64,000 nt of DNA from Planctomycetota bacterium (GTDB lineage Bacteria > Planctomycetota > Planctomycetia > Pirellulales > PLA5): positions 39,907-103,906 of the forward strand of contig QEVJ01000008.1 of assembly GCA_003576845.1 (NCBI GenBank). The letters are read 5' to 3'. Shown piece by piece: positions 57,244-64,000 of this stretch; within the stretch, counting starts at the first letter, position 1, and each line of letters starts with the position of its first letter. Below the pieces are notes generated by a model. That model ran no database searches. It had not been told where the DNA came from and saw nothing but the letters and a program-made list of their open reading frames with translations. A program made the translations under genes and the position numbers.

Positions 57244-57828
57244 ATGATTCTTCTCGTCGACAACTACGATTCCTTCACCTACAACCTCGTCCAGCGGATC
57301 GGGGAGATCGACTCGACGCTGGAGCTGGAGGTCCATCGAAACGACCAGATCACGGTCGACGAGATTCTCGCCAAACGGCCGACGCACGTCATTATCTCGC
57401 CGGGACCATGCACGCCGAGCGAGGCCGGCATTTCTTGCGAATGCGTCACGCGGCTCTCGGGCAAGATTCCGCTGTTGGGCGTTTGCCTCGGCCATCAGTC
57501 GATCGGCCAGGCAACCGGCGGCAAGATCGTCCGCGCTCGCCGGCTGATGCACGGCAAGACCGACATGATCCTGCACAGCGGGAAGGGCCTGTTCGAGGGC
57601 CTCGAAAACCCCCTGCGGGCAACGCGGTATCACAGCCTCGTGATCCAGCCCGACACGCTGTCGCCGGACTTCGAAATCGACGCCTGGGTCGACGAACCGG
57701 CCGGCAACCGCGAGATCATGGCGATCCGGCACAAACGCTGGCCGGTGTTCGGCATCCAGTTTCACCCGGAGAGTTTTTTGACGGACCTGGGACCGGAGAT
57801 GCTGAAGCGATTCTTGGCCATTGCCTGA
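57244..57828 (+). CDS. Glutamine amidotransferase subunit (PabA/TrpG type)
   Basis: 194 residues. Class I amidotransferase: ILLVDNYDSFTYNLVQ start, ISPGPCTPSEAGI, nucleophile Cys in LLGVCLGHQSIGQATGG, and the His-Glu pair in FGIQFHPESFLT. It supplies ammonia to a chorismate-using synthase, either anthranilate synthase (TrpG) or aminodeoxychorismate synthase (PabA); sequence alone cannot say which, and neither partner is in the window. Start ATG 57244 is the canonical MILLVDNYDSF. Confidence 0.95.
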   Translation: MILLVDNYDSFTYNLVQRIGEIDSTLELEVHRNDQITVDEILAKRPTHVIISPGPCTPSEAGISCECVTRLSGKIPLLGVCLGHQSIGQATGGKIVRARRLMHGKTDMILHSGKGLFEGLENPLRATRYHSLVIQPDTLSPDFEIDAWVDEPAGNREIMAIRHKRWPVFGIQFHPESFLTDLGPEMLKRFLAIA

Positions 57829-57982
57829 AAAATGGCGACGAGAGGCGGCGCGAGGCGCAATGAAGGCGGCGCGGCCGCGCGATCGCGCTGCGTCTGTTGC
57901 GCGCCGGGCCACGATTCGCTGCCGCCGGCTGTGAAGCGGTCCGTCAAGCGTACTGTGCATACTACTTTTCTTCGGCGATCGC

Positions 57983-58170
57983 CGCTCCAATCTTGCACCG
58001 CCGGTGGTGGAGTACGAGTGCAACGAGCAGGGCGGGACGGTGAAGGGAACCGACGCGAAGGGGCGCGTGACGGAGTATGGCTACGACGCGCTGATGCGGC
58101 TCGTGTACGTCAAACTGCCCGATCCGGCGGGCGGTTCGGCCGGCGTGTATCTGCGCTACGGGGCATTGGG
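57983..58170 (+). pseudogene. RHS/YD-repeat protein remnant
   Basis: The frame reads VVEYECNEQGG, then DAKGRVTEYGYDALMRLVYVKLPDP, matching one RHS/YD repeat (GRVTEYGYDALxRL). Nothing RHS-like precedes or follows, and no start fits, so this is a fragment about 55 codons long. The long plus-strand frame that continues past 58250 is antisense to the deacylase gene and not part of it. RHS proteins are polymorphic toxin or surface proteins; the rest was presumably lost by deletion. Confidence 0.55.
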
Positions 58171-58206
58171 CCCAGGGCGGTTGCGCGAGCGATTTCGTTC
58201 CGACGG

Positions 58207-58240
58207 GAGCGGCGGCGGTCCGAGCGGACCGCCGCCGCTC
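58207..58240 (-). terminator. GC-rich terminator-like hairpin
   Basis: A 15-bp perfect stem GAGCGGCGGCGGTCC/GGACCGCCGCCGCTC with a 4-nt loop, 16 bp beyond the stop of the deacylase-dipeptidase gene. There is no U run on that strand, so it may work as a Rho-independent-like or RNA-stabilising 3' hairpin. It also lies beyond the RHS remnant on the other strand. Confidence 0.5.
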
Positions 58241-58255
58241 GCTTTCATCGCTCGG

Positions 58256-61225
58256 TCAGCGAATCGATTCTCCTTCGCCGGGCGCGGCGGAAAGCTTGGC
58301 GGCGGCCGCTTCGGCCTCGCGCATCGCCCGCAGGATGTTTCCGCCGAGAACCTTGTGGATTTGCTGCCGCGTGTAGCCGCGGTTGAGCAGTTCTTGCGTG
58401 ATCAGCGGATACTTCGACACGTCCTCGAGTTGTGCGGGCAACATGCCGACGCCGTCGAAGTCGGAGCCGATGCCGACGTGGTCGATGCCGGCGACGCGAA
58501 CGATGTGGTCGATGTGGTCGACAACGTCGTGGATCGTTCCCGGCTCGATGGGATTCGCCCGCCGCCAGCGCTCCCGTTCGCGCTCGTAGTCGTGTTCGTC
58601 CGGAAACTTCTTCCGCAGCTCGCGCGAAACGTCGAACATCCGGGCCATTTTCTTGGCCGACGACGGCACGACGAAGCCGGAAAAGAAGTTGACCATCACG
58701 ACGCCGCGGTTCTTTTTGACCAGCAGCAGCACTTCGTCGCTGACGTTGCGCGGATGGTCGGCGACGGCTCGGGCGGACGAGTGCGAGTAGATCACCGGCG
58801 CTTGAGTAACGCGGAGGGCGTCCTTCATCGTTTCGTCGGACACGTGCGACAGGTCGACGAGCATTCCCAGGCGGTTCATCTCGCGGACGACGTCCTCGCC
58901 GAACGGGGACAGGCCGCCGCTCTTGGCCGCGTCGGTGGCGGAATCGGCCCAGTCGAGCGTGTCGCTGTGGGTGAGGGTCATGTAGCGTGCGCCGAGTTCG
59001 TAGAGCCGCCGCAGGTTGGCGAGCGAATTCTCGATCGAGTGTCCGCCTTCGACGCCGATCATCGACGCGATCTTGCCGGACCTGCAAATCCGCTCGACGT
59101 CCGCGGCCGTCGATGCCATCTCGAACGTGTCGCCGTAGCGTTTCATCATTTCCCGAACGAGGGCGACCTGTTCGAGCGTCGCCGCGAGCGCCTTGCCGTC
59201 GTTGGCGGTTTCCGCCGGCACGTAGACCGACCAGAACTGCCAGCCGACGTTGCCTTCGCGGAGCCGGGGAATGTCGGTGTTCATCTTCGGCTGCGGTTTG
59301 GCGATGTCGGCTTTGTCGAAGCTGTTGCCCTGCCGGGTGCGGACTTCCCAGGGGAGGTCGTTATGCCCGTCGGCGACGAGCGCTTCGGCGTGGATGCGGC
59401 GTCCTTCGTCGGTCATCGCGACGGGCGGACGCGTTTCGCCGCCGCGTTTGCCGGGACCCCACACGACGCGGCCCGGTTTCGCGCCGGTGTGCTCGCCGTC
59501 ACGGATCACGGCCTTGCCGTTGACCAACACGTCGCGAACGCCTGTCGCGAACTGATGAGGCCGGTCGTAAGTCGCGTGATCTGCGATCTTGGACGGGTCG
59601 AACACGACAACGTCGGCAAAGTAACCGTCCCGCAGCAGACCGCGGCGCACGAGGCGCAAATTGCGCGCCGGGAGCCACGTGAGCTTGTGAACCGCCGTTT
59701 CCAGCGGAATGACCCGTTCGTCGCGGATGTACTTGCCGAGCAGGCGGGCGAACGTGCCGTAGGCCCGCGGATGCGGGTTCGACTTGAGGAACGCGCCCTC
59801 GGGCGACAGAGCGGCCGAGTCGCTGCAAAAGCTCACCCACGGAAGCGCGATGTTCTTCTTGACGTTGGCCTCGTCCATCATGAAATAGACGGTATCGACG
59901 CGGCTGCCGTCTTCGATCACGAGGTCGATCGCGGTTTCCTCGGGCGATTTGCCCCGCTGGGCGGCGACTTGGGCGAGCGTCTTGCCGGTCAACTGCTTCA
60001 GGCTCTCGTTCTTGAAGCCGACGAGGAGCACTTTTTCGGGCGAGCCTGCAGCCAAGAGCAGGTTCTCCCATTTGTCGGTTGGGGTTCTCATTTCGTCGAC
60101 AACGCGCTTCCGCGTAGCAGGGTCGCGAAGGCGATCTCGCCAACGAGCATAGCCGCCTTCCTGCACCCACGGCGGCATCGCCGCGTCCAACCCCGTCGCC
60201 CCGGCGGTGTACGTGTACATGTCCGCAGTGATTCGCAGACCGGCATCGCGGGCGGCCTCGACGCGGGCGACCACGGCGTCGTGCTTCTGCCAATTGTCGC
60301 GGCCGGCCGCTTTGAGGTGATAGATCTCGGCCGGAACGTTGGCTTCGCGGGCGATCGTCACGAGTTCGTCGACGCCTTCGAGCAGCTTGTTGCCTTCGCT
60401 GCGGATGTGCGAGATGTACATGCCGCCGTATTGCGCGGCGACCTTGCACAATTCCGTGAGTTCGCGGGTGTCGGCGTAGAATGCCGGGGCGTAGATCAGC
60501 GACGAGCCGACGCCGAGCGCGCCGTCTTCCATCGCCTCGCGGACGAGCTTCTTCATCGCGGCGAGCTCTTCGTCGGTGGGGCGGCGGTCCTCGTAGCCGA
60601 GCACGTGGATGCGGACCGAAGTCGCTCCGACGAACGAGGCCACGTTCATCGACGTGCCGCGGGCCGCGACGTGTTCGAGATACTCCTTGAGCGAGGTCCA
60701 GGGCACGTCGTATTTCAGGTCGCTCTGGTCGCGGACAAGCTGCGCGCGCATTCGGTCGTTGAGCGGCCCCATCGACCAGCCTTCGCCGAAGACCTCAAGC
60801 GTCACGCCCTGTCGCACGTCGCTTTGCCCCCGGCCGTCGACCAAGAGCGATTCGGTCGCCCAGGAAAGCATGTTGATGAAGCCGGGGGCCACGGCGAGTC
60901 CACGAGCGTCGATGACGGTCGTTGCCTTGGCGTCGCCGAGTTGGCCGACGGATGCGATCTTGTCCCCGACGATGCCCACGTCGGCGACGAACGGCTTTTC
61001 GCCGGTGCCGTCGTAAACCGTTCCGCCGCGGATGACGACGTCGAACGCCGGCTTTTCCTCAGGCGCGACTTGCGACAGCGTCTGAGCCTTCGCCGGAACG
61101 CCGCACAGCGCGGCGAGCAGGGCGGCGGCCAAGAACGTAACGGACGTTGCCCCCGCTTGCGGCAACGTGCGGCCGCCGCTACGGCGATGGCGCGAGGCCG
61201 CGTGACAAGCGACAGGGGGCGTCAT
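58256..61225 (-). CDS. Secreted N-acyl-D-amino-acid deacylase / membrane dipeptidase fusion
   Basis: 989 residues. A signal segment (SVTFLAAALLAALCGVPAKA) predicts export. The first half (about 55-590) is an amidohydrolase of the N-acyl-D-amino-acid deacylase type: FDVVIRGGTVYDGTGEKPFVADVGI, a degenerate metal motif at VAPGFINMLSWATESLL (where HxH is usual), MYISHIRSEG, and a C-terminal GYFADVVVFDP. The second half (from about 604) is a peptidase M19 renal-dipeptidase domain: VADGHNDLPWEVR (metal HxD), MIGVEGGHSIENSL, YMTLTHSDTLDWADSATD, LVDLSHVSDETM, YSHSSARAV. The two enzymes usually occur as separate proteins. Together they suggest periplasmic turnover of D-amino-acid-containing peptides. 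Confidence 0.9.
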   Translation of the reverse strand: MTPPVACHAASRHRRSGGRTLPQAGATSVTFLAAALLAALCGVPAKAQTLSQVAPEEKPAFDVVIRGGTVYDGTGEKPFVADVGIVGDKIASVGQLGDAKATTVIDARGLAVAPGFINMLSWATESLLVDGRGQSDVRQGVTLEVFGEGWSMGPLNDRMRAQLVRDQSDLKYDVPWTSLKEYLEHVAARGTSMNVASFVGATSVRIHVLGYEDRRPTDEELAAMKKLVREAMEDGALGVGSSLIYAPAFYADTRELTELCKVAAQYGGMYISHIRSEGNKLLEGVDELVTIAREANVPAEIYHLKAAGRDNWQKHDAVVARVEAARDAGLRITADMYTYTAGATGLDAAMPPWVQEGGYARWRDRLRDPATRKRVVDEMRTPTDKWENLLLAAGSPEKVLLVGFKNESLKQLTGKTLAQVAAQRGKSPEETAIDLVIEDGSRVDTVYFMMDEANVKKNIALPWVSFCSDSAALSPEGAFLKSNPHPRAYGTFARLLGKYIRDERVIPLETAVHKLTWLPARNLRLVRRGLLRDGYFADVVVFDPSKIADHATYDRPHQFATGVRDVLVNGKAVIRDGEHTGAKPGRVVWGPGKRGGETRPPVAMTDEGRRIHAEALVADGHNDLPWEVRTRQGNSFDKADIAKPQPKMNTDIPRLREGNVGWQFWSVYVPAETANDGKALAATLEQVALVREMMKRYGDTFEMASTAADVERICRSGKIASMIGVEGGHSIENSLANLRRLYELGARYMTLTHSDTLDWADSATDAAKSGGLSPFGEDVVREMNRLGMLVDLSHVSDETMKDALRVTQAPVIYSHSSARAVADHPRNVSDEVLLLVKKNRGVVMVNFFSGFVVPSSAKKMARMFDVSRELRKKFPDEHDYERERERWRRANPIEPGTIHDVVDHIDHIVRVAGIDHVGIGSDFDGVGMLPAQLEDVSKYPLITQELLNRGYTRQQIHKVLGGNILRAMREAEAAAAKLSAAPGEGESIR

Positions 61226-61555
61226 GCTATGAGTCCTCGTGATGCTGGACAGGGGCGAAGCTTATATCAACGACACAATAGTTAGGCGGGAGAAGCTGCA
61301 CAATCGCCAGACGCATCGACGGACGCGCGGACCGGGTCCGAAGGCGAAGGCGCGAGTTCGCAAACTGCGCGGATTGGGAAAGGGTATCGCGACGGCTTCG
61401 GTCGATCCCTATAATGTCGTGCGAAAGCGCGAGCAATGCGCGCGCCGATAAGGTTTACCTACCTCCCGCCGGCATCGAACGAGGGCCAATTCCGGCCTCG
61501 GCGATCGACGGACGCCGTTGTGCGGCAGGTCCAACATACGCAAAAAACGCTATTT
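61226..61555. other. Divergent intergenic region, 330 bp
   Basis: Separates the fusion gene (minus) from glgP (plus). A plus-strand TATAAT stands at 61411-61416 about 140 bp before glgP, but the -35 region is poor, so no promoter is called. No repeat or gene seen. Confidence 0.4.
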
Positions 61556-63739
61556 ATGGCAACCATCGCAATGCAAGACGACGTGACGCACGGCGAACTA
61601 TCGCCCCAGGTTCTGTACGACAAGTGCATGGCCTTGGCCCGGAATCTCTGGTGGAGTTGGCAAGCCGACGTCACGAACCTGTTCCGCGAGCTCGATCCGA
61701 TTCGCTGGAGGCAGTTGCAGCACAATCCGATTGCGCTGCTGTCTGAATTCACTCCCGAGCGGCTGGAGATGCGATCGAGCGAACTGGTGCTTTATAGCCG
61801 CATAAATCAAGCCTATCGGCGGCTGAAAGAGTACATGACCCGCACCGACACGTGGGCGGCCACCAATGTCGGCGTGCTGGGGTCGAAGCCCGTCGCCTAC
61901 TTTTCCGCGGAATTCGGCATGCACGAGTCGATGCCGGTTTATTCCGGCGGCCTGGGCGTGCTTTCGGGCGACCACATCAAAAGCGCCAGCGGTCTCGGCG
62001 TGCCGCTGGTGGCGATCGGGCTGTTTTACGATCAGGGTTATTTCAAGCAGGTTCTGGATAAGGACGGCTACCAGCAGGAGGAGTATCTCGACACGAAAGT
62101 CGAGAACCTGCCCATGGAACCGGCCCTCGGCAAGGACGGGCAGCAGGTGACCATCTACATCGACACGCGGTCGGGCCGGCTGGCGGCGAAGGTGTGGCTG
62201 GTTCGCGTGGGCCGCGTGCGATTGCTGTTGCTCGATTGCGACGTCGAGGGGAATCAGCCCGAAGATCGCAACTTGACCAGCCGGCTTTACGGCGGAGATC
62301 ATCGCACGCGCATTCGCCAGGAACTCGTGCTGGGCGTCGGCGGGATTCGGGCCCTCAAGGCCCTCGACATCATTCCGGGCGTGTATCACTTGAACGAAGG
62401 ACATAGCGTGTTCGCCACGCTCGAAGCGATCCGCGAGCGGATGCACGACGACGGCTACTCGTTCGACGACGCGCTTCGCGAGGTAGCCCAACACACGGTG
62501 TTTACGACGCACACGCCCGTCCCGGCCGGGCACGACCGATTCGACGCCGCGCTGATGGAGGAACACTTGGGTCCCCTCCGCGACAAGCTCGGCATCTCGC
62601 ACGATCAATTGATGGGCCTCGGCCGGACCGATCCGCACAACTTCGGCGAAACCTTCTGCATGACGGTGCTGGGGCTGAAGCTGTCGCGGCGGGCAAACGC
62701 GGTGAGTTCTCTCCACGGCCACGTCAGCCGCCGCATGTGGCATCATCTTTGGCCGTGGCGCGTCGAGGAAGAAATCCCCATCGGCCACATTACGAACGGC
62801 GTTCATATCCCCACCTGGCTCGCCTGGCAGATGCGGCAACTGTTCGACCGCCAGTTCCCGGCGGGTTGGATTCAGACCATGGGCGAGCCGCAAGTCTGGC
62901 AGGAGATCTATAAGGTCGATCCGGGCGAACTGTGGGAAACCCACTATGCCCTCAAGAACCTGCTCTTGTCCTTCGTGCGCCGCCGGGTGAGCCGCCAATG
63001 CCGCCGCCGCGGCGAGCCGGACGAGGTCGTCGAGGCGTCGCGAAACGTGCTCGATCCCAACGTGCTAACCATCGGCTTCGCCCGGCGATTCGCCACGTAT
63101 AAGCGGGCGGACCTGTTTATGCGCGACGTCGATTGGGTCGCGTCGCTGGTGAGCGATTCCCGTCGGCCGGTCCAGTTCATTTTCGCCGGCAAGGCCCATC
63201 CGGCCGACGAGCCGGGCAAGCAGCTCATCAAGAAGATCGCGAATCTCCGCCACGATCCGCGGTTCGCCGGCAAGATCGTGTTCGTCGAGGACTACGACAT
63301 CAACGTTGCCCGCCACATGGTGCAGGGCGTCGATGTCTGGCTCAACAATCCGCGGCGGCCGCTCGAAGCGTCCGGGACGAGCGGGCAGAAGGTCGTGCTC
63401 AACGGCGGTCTCAACTGCTCGATTCTCGACGGGTGGTGGGCCGAGGCTTACGACGGAACCAACGGGTTCTCGATCGGCAAGGGAACGCAGCACGTCGACG
63501 ATGCGATCACCGACCGGCGCGACGCGGAGGAATTGCGGCGCGTATTCGACGAACAGGTCGTGCCGCTGTTCTACGACCGCGACGTCGACGGTTTGCCGCA
63601 GGGCTGGATTCGCATGATGAAGAGTTCGATCGGCTCGCTGGCCTGGCGATTCAGCGCCCATCGCATGGTGATGGATTATGCCCGCAACGCCTACTTGCCG
63701 GCGGCGGGCGGTTCGAGCTGTGAAATGACGATGAGCTAG
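61556..63739 (+). CDS. glgP: Alpha-glucan (glycogen/maltodextrin) phosphorylase
   Basis: 727 residues from ATG 61556. It is the short bacterial GT35 type: YFSAEFGMHESMPVYSGGLGVLSGDH, GVYHLNEGHSVFATLE, HTVFTTHTPVPAGHDRF, and near the end EASGTSGQKVVLNGGLNCSILDGWWAE with the PLP-binding Lys in GTSGQK. GFARRFATYKRADLF binds phosphate and substrate. It cleaves alpha-1,4-glucans to glucose 1-phosphate. No other glycogen genes are in the window. The 261 bp after its stop show nothing. Confidence 0.95.
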   Translation: MATIAMQDDVTHGELSPQVLYDKCMALARNLWWSWQADVTNLFRELDPIRWRQLQHNPIALLSEFTPERLEMRSSELVLYSRINQAYRRLKEYMTRTDTWAATNVGVLGSKPVAYFSAEFGMHESMPVYSGGLGVLSGDHIKSASGLGVPLVAIGLFYDQGYFKQVLDKDGYQQEEYLDTKVENLPMEPALGKDGQQVTIYIDTRSGRLAAKVWLVRVGRVRLLLLDCDVEGNQPEDRNLTSRLYGGDHRTRIRQELVLGVGGIRALKALDIIPGVYHLNEGHSVFATLEAIRERMHDDGYSFDDALREVAQHTVFTTHTPVPAGHDRFDAALMEEHLGPLRDKLGISHDQLMGLGRTDPHNFGETFCMTVLGLKLSRRANAVSSLHGHVSRRMWHHLWPWRVEEEIPIGHITNGVHIPTWLAWQMRQLFDRQFPAGWIQTMGEPQVWQEIYKVDPGELWETHYALKNLLLSFVRRRVSRQCRRRGEPDEVVEASRNVLDPNVLTIGFARRFATYKRADLFMRDVDWVASLVSDSRRPVQFIFAGKAHPADEPGKQLIKKIANLRHDPRFAGKIVFVEDYDINVARHMVQGVDVWLNNPRRPLEASGTSGQKVVLNGGLNCSILDGWWAEAYDGTNGFSIGKGTQHVDDAITDRRDAEELRRVFDEQVVPLFYDRDVDGLPQGWIRMMKSSIGSLAWRFSAHRMVMDYARNAYLPAAGGSSCEMTMS

Positions 63740-64000
63740 AGCCGCGCCCGCCAAGAATGAGCATCGGGACGCAGTTGCTCCCGTGTCCGGCGGCGAGAAT
63801 TGCCGATCGAGACGGCTCTTCCGAAGCGCATCGCTGGACAGGCCGGCGGTGGCGCCAAACTCCGAAACCGAGTGTTGGCGCCGCGCTGAGGGCCTATCTC
63901 AGAACTGTAGACAAAATGGTTGGACCAGCCTGTCTCGCGGACGTGGGTTACGATGAGGCGCGTGTTCGCTTCACCCCTTCGCAGAGCCATGATCGAGAGG

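Noticed and set aside
58004..61285. 1093-codon plus-strand open frame
   Set aside because: The first about 55 codons are the RHS remnant; the rest is antisense to the deacylase-dipeptidase gene.
61411..61416. Promoter for glgP based on TATAAT
   Set aside because: The -10 is perfect but no acceptable -35 lies 16-18 bp upstream.

Overview
The window looks like chromosomal DNA of a GC-rich planctomycete, probably from the Pirellulales side of the phylum. The evidence is a PSD1 (PSCyt1/DUF1549/DUF1553) + DUF1501 gene pair, a multiheme cytochrome with an inserted PA14 domain, a DUF3500 protein, two giant secreted proteins with lamin-tail, cadherin/VCBS-like and dockerin modules that share the N-terminal LExLEaRxxLa motif, and abundant secreted proteins of unknown function. 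Housekeeping genes (rplU, rnpA, yidD, mutL, scpA, obgE, rpmA, ssrA, glpK, pepA, glgP) show that it is core chromosome. No integrase, transposase, CRISPR array or tRNA was recognised.

Layout. 1-3 kb: minus-strand tetraheme PA14 cytochrome (cut by the left edge) and DUF3500 protein. 3.3-5.5 kb: plus-strand rplU, CbpA-type DnaJ, rnpA-yidD. 5.5-11.5 kb: minus-strand giant lamin-tail protein, VTC-domain protein and DUF4956 membrane protein, a surface/polyphosphate-type module. 12-20.9 kb: FHA-GAF histidine kinase, orphan receiver, M28/PDZ peptidase, a sigma-54 activator and mutL. 21-23 kb: lipoprotein, Hsp20 and small proteins. 23.5-31.3 kb: a complete minus-strand cbb3 oxidase cluster (diheme lipoprotein, polytopic membrane protein, CcoN, CcoO, two small membrane proteins, CcoI-like Cu ATPase, SafE-like protein) with many 4-bp overlaps. 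31.6-36.1 kb: DUF1501 and PSD1. 36.5 kb: tmRNA gene. 37-48 kb: lipoprotein, glpK, scpA, HIT protein, pepA, sugar isomerase, a predicted selenocysteine thioredoxin and a DUF255 protein. 48.5-54 kb: second giant surface protein, obgE and rpmA. 54-64 kb: two secreted unknowns, a glutamine amidotransferase, an RHS remnant, a deacylase-dipeptidase fusion and glgP.

Two things stand out. First, the thioredoxin-like gene at 44878-46113 is interrupted by exactly two in-frame UGA codons that fall on the two cysteines of the CxxC motif, followed by a hairpin with a GGUC apical loop. This predicts a periplasmic UxxU (diselenide) selenoprotein that a standard gene caller would split or truncate. Second, at least sixteen intergenic sites carry 7-nt-phased degenerate tandem repeats, several arranged as inverted pairs. 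At about nine genes they end within a few bases of the start codon, with the pyrimidine-rich strand as the sense strand and no Shine-Dalgarno sequence. I know no named planctomycete family of this kind; the closest analogue is the heptanucleotide STRR repeats of heterocystous cyanobacteria.

All calls were made by reading the sequence without searches. Family names rest on motifs visible in the translations.
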